From Larus michahellis (lineage: Eukaryota > Chordata > Aves > Charadriiformes > Laridae), in assembly GCF_964199755.1 (NCBI RefSeq), contig NC_133904.1:496001-560000 (forward strand): DNA of 64,000 nucleotides. Reading direction: 5' to 3'. Positions 23,240-33,899 of the stretch are shown piece by piece; positions within the stretch are counted from its first letter, which is position 1; every line of letters starts with the position of its first letter. The notes beneath the pieces were generated by a model that did no database searches, was not told the DNA's origin, and saw only the letters and a program-made list of their open reading frames with translations. Position numbers and translations under genes: made by a program.

Positions 23240-25385
23240 GCGGGGGGAGCGATGCCGCTGCCGTCGTGGGCGGGGGGGCAGACCCCGAGCCGGGGGTCCT
23301 GGGGGTCCCCACCCTGGGGGGGTCGTTGGCTTGGGGAAAGGCGCCGTGTGGGTGCACGAAGGGGCCGGCGCGGGGCTGTGGGGTGCGGGGCAGGCGGTGG
23401 GGCTGTGGGGTTCGTGTGCAGGGGGGTCATAGAGCACGTATGTGATGGGGCGGGCTTTGGCGGGGGGGGTCGGTCCATGAGGGTGCGTGAGGTTACGGGG
23501 CTGCGGGATGTGCGCGCGTGCGAGGTTATGGGGCGCGTGGGGCCAGAGCCTCAAGGGAGCTGTGTGCCCACGTGCGTGACACCCGTGTGCCCTGTGTGTG
23601 GGACACGGGACACGCGTGTGCGCCGTCTGCAAGGGCCGCGGGAGGAGGAGGCTTTGCAGTGGGGGGAGCAGCAGCCGGCGTGGGCTGGGGGAGATGGGGG
23701 GCGTGGGGTGGTGCAGGCAGCCCGGGGAGGGGGCTCAGAGCAGGGTGTGGGGGCCGCTGGCGTCAACAGGGGAGAAGTGTGTGAGGGGGCCGGCCCTGGG
23801 GCGAGCCGGGGTGAGTGACTGCACGCCATGCCCGAGGGGAGTCTGTGTGGGGAGGGCCAGTGCCTGCAGGGGCACAGGGTGCCCGTCAGTGCGGGACGGA
23901 GGGCGTGCAGGGTGCCTGGCACCTTCACGGCTGCTGCGGCCCCCGGTCCCTGGGGGACTGTCCCAGCCGTGATTTGGCGTCTGCTGTTCCCCACACCCTG
24001 TGTGGGGGGTGTCCCTGGGGGGTGTCCCTTCGGCCAGGGCAGGGACCGGGGCACAGCGTCCCTGTGCTGTGCCGCGGGGACGGCCAGGCCGTGGGGACGG
24101 CCGGGCTCCACAGCGCAGGGGTTGCCCAGGAACGCCGCGGCATCCCAGGGCCTGCTCTGCCGGGAAGAGTGACACTGGCGGGTGCAGCTGGGCGCTGTTG
24201 AGGACAGGGCACGGTTCCCTGAGGACACGCTCAGCCTCACCCCACCTTTGCCCCAGAGGTGCCTCTCCCAGCAGGACGTGCCCATGTCACCCCGCTGGAG
24301 AGACAGATCTTGGGAAGAGGAGTTTCGGTTCCCAGGGAGAGACCAGCGCTTCCCCTCCCCACCCTGCCCCTCGCCGGGACTTTGCTCCATGGTTTCTGCT
24401 GTGCCCGCTCTGACGCCCCAGCCCAGGGACGCCTCTGGCAGAGCTCCCGGGGCTGACCCACAGGGCCTGGGGGGCTCGGGCTGCTCTCCCTGCCAGGGCA
24501 GAGCTCTCAGGAGACGTGTGCGCCCTGAGCCCCGGCTCAGTGTTTGCGTGGCTCCAGCCAGACCCCTGGCCAGGGGCTCTGCGCCGTGGGGCGCGGGTGA
24601 GGCTGTGCCCACGGGATCCCCCATCTCCCAGCCATGTGCTGTGCGGCTCGGGACCCCCAGCTCGCCCGGGCTGCGGCTGGCGGGGGGGCTGAGCGTTGCC
24701 TGTGGCACGTGCAGGCTGCTGGGTGCCCCGCGGTGGGTGGCAGCGGGCATGTGCCTGCACAGGCTGGGTTCACAGGGCCTGGAGTTTGACCTCCAGGTGC
24801 GAGCCCGGTGACTCAGCCCTAGACTTCGAGAGGGCTGCGGGCAAGGTGGGCTCCCCAGCACAGCCCGGGCTCCACCCGCGCCGCCCAGACCCCCGCGGCT
24901 GCACCCTGCGCCCTCCCGCTTTGCCCCTGGTGCCTGGGCAGCCTGGCGAGGTGCACCCCTGCCAGGCCGCGGGTGCCACCGTGCCCTCAGCCCCAGCAGC
25001 AGGTCCCTCGCAGGCAGAGGGGCAGCCAGGACCCCCCAGTGATGATGCAGACCCCGTCACTTGAGGGCAAACAGGGCAATGCTGAACCAGAGGGTGGGCT
25101 CGGGTGCCGGGGCTGCCCGCCTTGCCCCGCGGTGAGGTGGGGATGTGGTCGCCGGCTGTGACCACCCGCTCTGTCCCTCCTTTTGCAGGGCCAGGCAGGT
25201 GCTTGGGAGGGACCCTGGGAGTCCTGGCTCACAGTCCGTGCCCACGCCCGCGCTGCCCATCCCCAGTGGTGCAATCCCGAGCTGCTGGTTTCACCTCCCG
25301 CTCTAGTGGCACTGGGTTTTAGTGCTCCTGCAAGGCCAGGTGGCGGGTGGGTGGAAAGCTCATCCTGGGGGCTGTCGCCACCCTG
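23240..25385. other. Spacer or first intron before ANPEP coding start
   Basis: GC-rich DNA with a short GTG-rich section at about 23480-23620. No recognised coding exon on either strand. If the exon ending at 23235 is real, most of this is ANPEP intron. Confidence 0.4.
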
Positions 25386-25510
25386 AGCCTCATGCTCGTT
25401 TAATACTTCACTCATTAACTTGGACTAATAAACCTCAAGTGAGCGAGAGGCTAAAAGCCGTGCCAGCCAGGCAGCACCTCCTGCGTGAGCACCGCCGCCG
25501 CAGCACCACC
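25385..25510 (+). promoter_or_regulatory. ANPEP: ANPEP proximal promoter and 5' UTR
   Basis: An AT-rich island (about 25395-25440) sits in otherwise GC-rich DNA. It holds CATTAAC at about 25411-25417, which is half of an HNF1 site, and TAATAAA at about 25425-25431, which could act as a TATA-type element about 80 bp before the start codon. In mammals the epithelial ANPEP promoter is proximal, TATA-containing and HNF1-driven, which matches this arrangement. Site quality is only moderate. Confidence 0.45.
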
Positions 25511-28500
25511 ATGGCAGCCGGTTTCTTCATCAGCAAGAGTGTGGGCATCGTGGCCATTGTGCTGGGCCTGGGGGCTGTGGCCACCATCATCGCGCTCTCG
25601 GTGGTGTATGCCCAGGAGAAGAACAAGGGGCATATCTCAGATCCTGGCAATGCTGAGACCACCACTGCCGTCGCTGAGACCACCACCACCGCCATCCCCA
25701 AGACCACCACCACCGCCGTCCCCAAGACCACCACCACCGCCGTCCCCGCCACCACGGCTGCCTCCAGCACCACCACCGTCCCCGACAACCCCTGGAACCG
25801 GTGGAGGCTGCCGACGACGCTGATGCCAGAATCCTACGAGGTGACCCTGCAGCCCTTCCTGACGCCCAACGCCAACAACATGTACATCTTCAAGGGCAAC
25901 AGCAGCGTGGTCTTTGTCTGCAAGGAAGCAACCAACCTCATCCTCATCCACAGCAACAAGCTGAACTACACCATGCAGGGGTCCTTCCTCGTCTCGTTGG
26001 AGGCAGTGGATGGCTCCAGTGCCCCTCTCATCTCCAAAACCTGGCTGGAGAGCTCCACCCAGTACCTGGTGGTGCAGCTGGACGGCCAGCTGCAGAAGGA
26101 CCAGCGCTACCGACTCTTCAGCATCTTCACGGGGGAGCTGGCTGATGACCTGGCCGGCTTCTACCGCAGCGAATACATGGATGAGTTGGGCGACACGTAG
26201 GTGGAGGGCAGGGGGCCGAGGGGGGTGCGGGGCTGGCCTGGGGGTGGCGGAGGGCACGGGGGGGGTTTGGGGCTTCCCTCCCACTGGGATGGCGGGATGG
26301 GTGCGGGGAAGCCTCCGTGCCCCGCTGTGTCTGCATGCCACCCCCAGCGAGGAGGGGGCTGGGGAGCGGGCAGGGTGTGGGGGGAGCGGAGGGATCCGGG
26401 GGGGTGCTGGCCCTGCAGAGGCCCCCCCGGGTGCTGACGGGGTTTGCTTGCAGGAAGGTGGTGGCCACCACTCAGATGCAGGCAGCAGACGCGCGGAAAG
26501 CCTTCCCCTGCTTTGATGAGCCGGCCATGAAAGCCACCTTCACGGTGACGCTGATCCATCCCTCCGACCACAAAGCCATTTCCAACATGCCTGTCAACAG
26601 TGAGTGGGGCGGGGGGAGCCCCGGCGGGGGGGCCCAGGGGCCTGGCAGGGCTGCGCGGTGACCCTGTACCCTCTGCTCCCCGCAGGCACCCAGCAGATGA
26701 AGGACGACAATAAGTGGAACATCACCACATTCCAGACCACCCCCAAAATGTCCACCTACCTGCTGGCCTTCATCGTCAGCGAGTTCGACTACGTGGAGAA
26801 TACCTCGGAGAACGTGCTGGTAGGCTGGGGGTGGGAGACACCCCCTTGCCCGCCGGGGGGGTCTGTGCCCGGGCAGCGGCTGAGCCCCATGTCTCTCCCC
26901 TCCAGATCCGCATCTGGGGCCGCCCCAAGGCCATCGCTGAGGGCCAGGGCGACTATGCCCTCCAGGTGACTGGCCCCATCCTCAAGTTCTTTGAGGAAAG
27001 CTACAACATGTCGTACCCGCTGCCCAAGTCCGGTGGGTGCCACGGGGCGGCCAGGTCTCCGAGAGGAGCTGCCTGCCGCGGGGGGGACGGGCAGTCCGGC
27101 TCCCCGGCAGCAGCACACCAACGGGACCCCTCTGTCCCCCAGACCAGGTCGGCCTCCCCGACTTCAACGCGGGCGCGATGGAGAACTGGGGGCTGGTGAC
27201 CTACCGGGAGAACTCGCTGCTCTTTGACAACAACTACTCCTCCATCAGCAACAAGGAGCGGGTGGTGACCGTCATCGCCCATGAGCTGGCCCACCAGGTA
27301 CCCCCCCGGACCCCCCACCTGCCCTGCTGGCTGGCTGGGCCTGGCTGACGGGGTGCTGTGCTCCCCCGGCAGTGGTTCGGGAACCTGGTGACGCTGCAGT
27401 GGTGGAACGACCTGTGGCTGAACGAGGGCTTCGCCTCCTACGTGGAGTACCTGGGCGCCGACTCGGCAGAGCCCTCCTGGAACATCGTGAGTGCTGGGGC
27501 CAGCGGGCAGGGGGTGCAGGCACCCCCGCCACCCCTGCACCCCCGGGGGCGTCCCCCGCGGCCAGGAGGGCGCAGGCAGGGCTGAAGCGGGTGCTGGCAC
27601 TCACCCCCGCAGAAAGACCTGATGGTGCTGAACGAGGTGTACGCGGTGATGGCGACGGACGCCCTGGCCACCTCCCACCCGCTGACCTTCAGCGAGGAAG
27701 AGATCAACACCCCGGCCCAGATCAGCGAGGTCTTCGACAGCATCGCCTACAGCAAGGTGGGCGCACGGGCACCGGGGCGGTGGGGTGGGCTGCGGGGTGC
27801 CCCGCGCGCCCGGGGTCTCTCACCCGCCGTCTCTGCAGGGCGCGTCCGTGCTGCGGATGCTCTCCGACTTCCTCACCGAGGACGTGTTCCGGGAGGGGCT
27901 GCAGGTGAGGCTCTGCTGGTGCCAGGGGGCACCGAGCCCCAGCGCGGGGTGGGTGGCCCATGGCAGGGCCCTCCCCGGGTGCTCTGTGGGTGTCCTGCAC
28001 CCCGGACCTGCCCCTGCCCCTGCCCACCTGTCTCTCCCGGTGCCCTCTCACAGACCTACATCAAAACCTTTGCCTACGGCAACACCAACTACACGGACCT
28101 CTGGCAGCATTTGCAACAGGTAGGAGGGGGATGGCGGCTCCCGGCTGCTCCCCCCAACACCGGCCCCTTCCCCGCCGCTGCCCCAGCTCTCGGGGGCTGC
28201 TGGTGAGACGGGGTCCCAGCCACGTGGCTGCTGCGCGCTGGGCGAGGGGTGCAGCGCCAGCTGAGCCCCGCGCCCCACCCGCACCCCACGGCACCGGTGA
28301 CCCGCGGCGCTGCCCCCCCCCGCAGGCTGTCGAGAAGAACAATGTCGTGCTGCCCAGCTCCATCGGCGGCATCATGGACACCTGGACGCTGCAGATGGGC
28401 TTCCCCGTGGTGACCGTCAACACCCTTGATGGCACCATCAGCCAGAAGCACTTTCTGCTGGACCCCAACTCCAAGGTGGACAGGCCCTCCCCCTTCAAGT

Positions 28501-31028
28501 GAGTGGCGTGGGGGCTGTTGGTGACGGGGAACTGGGGGGGCCAGGGGGCAAGGGCTGGTCCCACCACCTTCCTGTCCCCGGCACAGCTACAGCTGGATCG
28601 TCCCCGTCACCTGGATGACGAATGAGACCATGGGGGACAGGTACTGGCTGACCAAAGTCTCAGGTATGGTGTGTCCTGCCCAGGCTGGGAGCAGGTGTCT
28701 TGCTGCCACCTCCCCTGCCCTGGCGGAGGTTGGGGTCCCCCAGGGGGGACACCGGTGGGGGGGGCTGAGCCTGGCCTCCCTCGCGGGTGGGGGGCGACTC
28801 TGTCAGACCCTCCTCTCCCCCTCCCAGACACCAACGACACATTCAAGGTGGGCAGCGCCAGGTGGCTCCTGCTGAACCTGAACGTCAGTGGGTACTTCCG
28901 CGTCAACTACAACCAGGAGAACTGGGAACAGCTCCTCGCCCAGCTCTCCAGCAACCACCAGGTACGCGGGGCCAGCCGGGGCCATGGCGTGGGCTGTGGG
29001 TGGGCCCCCACCTTGCACACCCCCACACCCCACGCACCCCACTCAGGGCTGCCCTGCGACGCCGATTCTGCCCTCTCTCAGGTCATCCCCGTGATCAACC
29101 GTGCCCAGATCATCGATGATGCCTTTAACCTGGCCAGGTGAGCCGCACCGGCTGCCCCGGGGGGGTCCAGCGGGGTGGGAGCCCTGAGAGCGGGCAGCGG
29201 CCGTGGGTTCGGAGGGCTGACTCTGTCCTCCCCCCTCACAGGGCCAAGTACGTCAACGTGACCTTGGCCTTGAGCACCACGCGGTTCCTGAGCCAGGAGA
29301 CGGAGTACATGCCCTGGGAGGCAGCGCTCAACAACCTCCATTACTTCCAGCTGATGTTTGACCGCAGTGAGGTCTTCGGGGTGATGACGGTGAGCGGTGC
29401 CACCCGCCCAGCCCCGGCCCCCTTCTGCCGCTTGGCAGAGCCCCGTGCCAGGGGCACGGGGGCGAGGGGCTGAGTCCGCACCCAGAACTGGGTTGGGGGC
29501 TGCTGCTGGTGCCACCGGGCGCTGACCGTCCTCCTGCCCCCCAGAAATACATACGGAAACAGGTGACGCCCCTCTTCAACCACTACAAGAACATCACCGG
29601 CAACTGGAACAACATCCCTGAGGACCTGATGGACCAGTGAGTGCCACGGCCCCGGGGCTGGGCTGGACTCCCGGGGTCTCCCCGGCCACACCAGGATGGT
29701 CACCCCAGTGTGTGCTGGGGACAGGGCACGGCCCCGCTCGCGACTCGGCACCGGCTGGTTGGTGCCTGGCTGTCATGTGCTGGTCCCCAGCCCCGCGCCG
29801 CCCCTCTCTCCCCAGGTACAACGAGATCAACGCCATCAGCACAGCCTGCTCCTACGGCATCGCTGAGTGCCAGGACCTGGCCACCAACTACTACACGCAG
29901 TGGCAGCAAAACATCAGCCATAACCCGTGAGTCCCCAGGGTGCCCCAGTGCCACCATGGTGGACGACCGCCCAGCGAGGGGCTCCCAGCTGAGATGGCTC
30001 TTCTCTCCCGCAGGATCCCCCCGAACCTGCGCTCCTCCATCTACTGCAGCATAGTGGCCACGGGCGGGGAGGAGGCCTGGACCTTTATCTGGGACAAGTT
30101 CCAAGAGGCCACTGTCGTGTCCGAGGCTGACAAGCTCCGCACGGCCCTCTCCTGCAGCCGCGAACCCTGGATCCTCAACCGGTGGGTGCGGGGTCCCGGC
30201 TGGGCGCCGCGACTCTGCCCCTGCCGGCCCCTCACCCGGTGACGTGTGCCCCCCCAGGTACCTGCAGTACACCCTCGACCCCAAGAAGATCCGGAAGCAG
30301 GATGCCACCGCCACCATCAACAGCATCGCCAGCAACGTGGTGGGGCAGCCCTTGGCCTGGGACTTCATCCGCGGCAACTGGAAGACGCTCTTCAGCCAGT
30401 GAGCACCGCGGGGGGGCTGCAGGGGGCTGCGGGGGGCTGGCTGGGGCGGGCAGCATCCCCCATCTGCCCGTGCCCCTTTGGGGGGTGCTGCTCTACCCGG
30501 GACCCCCGGCTCAGCCGTCCCTCTGCTCTCCCAGGTATGGGGGCGGCTCCTTCTCCTTCTCCCGGCTGATTTTGTCAGTGACCCAGCGGTTTTCCACGGA
30601 GTTTGAGCTGCAGCAGGTGAGGCTGGACCCTGGAGCTGGCACCAGGGATGCCCAGCCCCGGCTGCGGCGGGGGCACGGCTCTGTGCTGGCGGTGCCTTGC
30701 AGCTCGCCCTTCGCCAACAGCTCCTGCGCCCCATGTGCCCAGGGGTCCGGGCAGCCAGGGCACTGCTGGGGGCTGTCAGGGGCTGCCGGGGTTGTGCCGG
30801 GGGGCCGTCGGGGGGCTGCTGGGGTTGCCCCACACCCGTTCCAGCCCCTCTCCTCCCCTGCAGCTGCAGCAATTCAAGGAGGACAACCAGGACGTCGGCT
30901 TCGGGTCGGGGACGCGGGCGCTGGAGCAGGCGCTGGAGAGGACCCGCGCCAACATCAACTGGGTGAACGAGAACCAGCAGACGGTGCTGTCCTGGTTCCA
31001 GGGTGAGATCATGGCTCCCCGCCGCTAA
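25511..31028 (+). CDS. ANPEP: Aminopeptidase N (CD13), 20 coding exons, M1 zinc metallopeptidase
   Basis: Type II membrane ectoenzyme that removes N-terminal neutral residues from peptides. Exons: 25511-26196, 26454-26599, 26686-26819, 26906-27032, 27143-27297, 27373-27486, 27613-27756, 27839-27904, 28054-28119, 28326-28498, 28587-28663, 28828-28961, 29082-29137, 29242-29389, 29545-29636, 29816-29926, 30014-30181, 30258-30398, 30535-30616 and 30864-31028. All are GT-AG, phases close, and 2985 nt gives 994 aa (human 967). A short cytoplasmic N-terminus precedes a membrane segment at about residues 10-33. A Thr-rich stalk follows (about 45-95), longer than in mammals, made of a 24-bp repeat. 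Active-site parts are all present: GAMEN at 375-379, HELAH at 411-415 split from WFGN by intron 5, third zinc ligand Glu434 in [12 protein letters not shown], and catalytic-site Tyr500. The ERAP1-like C-terminal half ends with [15 protein letters not shown]-like sequence. The start is the Met before the membrane segment. It is the intact orthologue, tail-to-tail with the next gene. Confidence 0.98.
25668..25765 (+). repeat. ANPEP: 24-bp coding minisatellite in the ANPEP stalk
   Basis: About four copies of a 24-bp unit coding for (A/T)TTTTA(V/I)PK-type octapeptides in exon 1, just outside the membrane segment. The Thr-rich product should be heavily O-glycosylated. Confidence 0.9.
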
Positions 31029-31399
31029 CGCATGGATGCCACGCAACGCACTCTCCGCCCGACCCAGCTGGCACAGGATGGGCTGGCGGGGGCTGAACTG
31101 AAGCTCATGGACCCCACTGCCCCACAGCCGTGGGGCTGGACCCTCACCCACTCCCCAGCTCTGCTCACTCCAGCCACCGGCCCCAAACGCTCCCTCCTGG
31201 TGGCCCCGGCCCAGCCTGGCCGGGTCCTGGGCTGCTCGGGAGGGGCTGGGGCCAATGCCCACGGCGGGGCCTGGCGCCTGTATGATGGGCGATAGGGTGG
31301 AAATGGGGGGCTTTTGGCTGGTGGGGGGGTCCCGCTGCCCTTGGCTGCCCGGAGCGGCGCTGGGCCCTGCAGGCTCGTGCAAGGCTTGGGGGAGGTGTA

Positions 31400-31405
31400 A
31401 ATAAA
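31400..31405 (+). terminator. ANPEP: ANPEP polyadenylation signal AATAAA
   Basis: A canonical hexamer (GTAAATAAAGG context) 372 bp after the ANPEP stop codon, giving a short 3' UTR. Confidence 0.85.
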
Positions 31406-32088
31406 GGCTTGCACAACAGCTCTCACCACTGGACTGGGGTGCTGGGGGGCACGGGGGGCACATACCGGCCTGGGGGGGCTGCACTGGGGCCCGGGCAGGA
31501 AGCGCCTGGGACCCTGCGGTGGGCACGGGGTGGGGGCCGGGAACGCAGAGCCCCCTGGGCCGTTAGGAGCCCGGTGCTAAGTGGCTCTGGGGGCTTTGCC
31601 GACGCCAGCCCCCCGGCCCCTCCGTCTGACGGCTGGGTGCGATTTCTCCTGCCGGGTCCCGGCACCGCACGGCGCCTGGCCTGCCCGGTCCCTCCGGGCA
31701 TGGGAGGTCTCCCCACTGTCCCCTCGGAGCAGGCGCTGTGGGGTCGGGGCAGGAGGCAGCCACGGCTCCCTGGGCTGCCCTGGCAGGAGGGGGTGCCAGC
31801 AGCTGGCCCCCCCGGGGACCGTCCCCCGTGGACTGCCCGGGTCCCCGCAGGGAATGGTTTGGGCAGAGGGACCCGACGGGCGGGTGGGAGCTGCTCTTCC
31901 AGCGGTCAGTGGGGCTGGGGAAGCGCCCTGGGTGGGGGTTCCCTCCGTCACCCCAGCTCTGGGGACATCTCTGAGCTGCGGGGTGGGCTGGCTGGGGACA
32001 CCGAGCCCCTGGCGCGGCGTGGGGTGCCCCTGGCGCAGCGACTGGGGTCCCGCAGTAACGAGTCGGAGCGCAACAGTGCAATGGCAGC

Positions 32089-32094
32089 TTTAAT
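32089..32094 (-). terminator. Probable polyadenylation signal (ATTAAA) of the minus-strand MESP gene
   Basis: TTTAAT on the plus strand reads ATTAAA on the minus strand, about 300 bp past the end of the minus-strand MESP reading frame. It lies about 690 bp from the oppositely oriented ANPEP signal. ATTAAA is the commonest variant signal. No better hexamer is visible nearby. Confidence 0.5.
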
Positions 32095-32577
32095 GAGCAG
32101 CCCTTCCCCGGCGTCCGTCCGGCACGGCTCTATGGGACGGCCACGCCGCCGTCCCCCACACGGCCGCTGCGGCTGGGGGTGCAGGATCAGCTCCAGCCCC
32201 CCCAGTGCCGTGCTGGGGTGCAGCTGGGCAGGACGGGGTCTGCACGGGGGGCCGGGCAGACGAGCCTGTGCAGGGCGGGTGGGCTGCCGAGCTGTGCAGA
32301 AAGAGCTGTGTCAGGCGAGCGGCCGTGGGGCGGTACCGCGCCCCCCACCCCACACCCCGGTGCCCCCCACCCCGCACCCGGGCTGACTCTCCGGCTCAGC
32401 ACGCATCAGTCTGTGCCCCCCAGCGCAGGCAGACCCCCCCGGCCATGGCGTGCAGGGGGATTTGCTGAAGCAGCCCTGCCCGCGCCCTGCGAGGAGCATC
32501 CACCCCCCGGCCCCGCTGCCCCCGAGGGCGGTGGGTGCGGGAGCAGGGGCTGGGCTGGGGAGGGGGCTGTGGGTACC

Positions 32578-33554
32578 TGGCAGTGCGCAGGCAGCTGGGA
32601 GCCACGCGTGGGCGTCTCGGGGGGCCCTGCGTCCGTCAGTCCTGCCCCAGGAGGCTGCGGGGGGGCTGCAGGTTCCAAGCAGCAGGAGGAAGCCGTCCCG
32701 GTGCCCGTGGCGGTGGCGCGTGTCTGGGGGGGCTCCAGCGGGGTGACTGCTCCGAGGCTGCACAGCGGTGATGACCAGGACCCCGAGATGGAGACAGGGG
32801 TCCTGTGCAGCTCCAGGGGGATCCCTGCGACAGGGATGTAGGGGGGCAACCCCCAGGCCTCCATGCCCGTGTCGGGAACCCCAAGCACCTCTGGGGGGGT
32901 CCCCGCAGCAGAGCCACACGGGGGTGATCCCCAGGCACCCGTCCCCATGCCAGGAGCCCCGTGAAGATCCAGGGACGTCCCCATCATGGGAGGGGACCCC
33001 CAGCCCACAGTATCAGGGGACGAAGCATCCCGTGGGGCTGGAGCTGGTGGGTGCAGGCGGGGGTCCGGGGCCTGGCAGCACCCCAGACCCTGTGGGCAGA
33101 GGGGGCAGTGCCGGGGGGCCGCCCCCCGCCGCCGGGCCAGCGCCTCCTCGCTGAGCCCCAGCAGGGCCGAGAGGTGGGCGATGTAGCGGATGGCGAGGCG
33201 CAGGGTCTCGATCTTGGTCAGGCTCTGCCCCGCGGGCACCAGCGCGGGCGGCAGGTAGTGCCGCAGCCTCAGCAGCGCCTGCGCCAGCCGCCGCATCCGC
33301 AGCTTCTCCCGCTCGCTGGCGCTCTGCCGCGGGCCCCCCGGCCCCCCGCGCCGCCCTGGCTCATCCCCACCCCCATGCTGCCCCCCGGCTCCCGGCTGCC
33401 GGCCCCGCGGGGGACATGGGGACGCACGGGGGGGCTCTCCAGAAGGGGTTGGGGAGATGGTGTCGACGAGCCCCCTGGCCCGGTCCTGGAGCAGGGCATG
33501 GCCTGCTGGGGGCTGGGGACCTCGGGGCAGGAGTGGGGCTGGGGGTCCATCCAT
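32578..33554 (-). CDS. MESP2: MESP-family bHLH factor, minus-strand copy (exon 1; last exon uncertain)
   Basis: Mesoderm-posterior type basic helix-loop-helix transcription factor, which in vertebrates acts in presomitic mesoderm segmentation and early cardiac mesoderm. From Met at 33554 the frame reads through a Pro/Gly-rich N-terminus into the bHLH (about residues 76-130; basic part [14 protein letters not shown], helix 2 [20 protein letters not shown]). The family CPLCP motif follows at 150-154, then a tail of WGSPP-type repeats. A donor (CAG then GTACCC) at 32578/32577, in phase 0, matches the intron position of the sister gene. The last exon probably lies at about 32396-32485, but its acceptor and frame are not certain. 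Residues from just before the bHLH to GMEAWG are almost identical to the plus-strand copy. The symbol follows from human order (ANPEP beside MESP2), because homogenisation prevents assignment by sequence. ANPEP converges on it and its sister diverges from it. Confidence 0.85.
32830..33345 (-). repeat. Left arm of a 516-bp inverted repeat shared by the two MESP genes
   Basis: Reverse complement of this segment aligns without gaps to 37666-38181 with three mismatches (33330 against 37681, one near 33020 against 37991, one near 32848 against 38163). It covers the bHLH, the CPLCP motif and part of the C-terminal domain. Sequence outside the arm falls sharply in similarity. Confidence 0.95.
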
Positions 33555-33600
33555 GGCTGGGGTCTGCTCTGCCGCCCGCCTCTGGGGGTGCCCAGGCAGC

Positions 33601-33728
33601 CCTGGCTTTATGCGGGGCAGGGGCGCGAGGTGACACCTTTGCGACCACCTGGAGGTGTCAAAACCTACAGAGCCTGGCTGGGGCCGGCCGGGAGCCTGGG
33701 AATGCTGGGCCCATTTGCAGAGGTGTCA
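33601..33728 (-). promoter_or_regulatory. Core promoter with T-box-type sites, minus-strand MESP gene
   Basis: On the minus strand, GCATAAAGCCAGG at 33613-33601 forms a TATA-like element about 50 bp before the start codon, closely matching the sister gene. Upstream lie AGGTGACACCT at 33628-33638 (back-to-back T-box half-sites), an E-box CACCTG at 33646-33651, AGGTGTCA at 33653-33660 and AGGTGTCA at 33721-33728. Tbx6 is the established activator of vertebrate Mesp2 through such AGGTGTBA half-sites, so this is probably the presomitic mesoderm promoter. CTGGGAATG near 33697 only loosely resembles an RBPJ site. Confidence 0.6.
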
Positions 33729-33899
33729 TTTCTGACTCCTCCGGCCCTTAATTGGCGCTGCCCGGCGCTGGGAAGTGTGCAGGGACCAATTCACACGGCC
33801 ATGAGAGATGCTAACGCGTCGACCAGCCCTGCCAGGGCCCGCACCACCCCGCACGGCACCACTGCTGTGCTGCTGGGGGCAGCGGGGACTTGACCTTCC

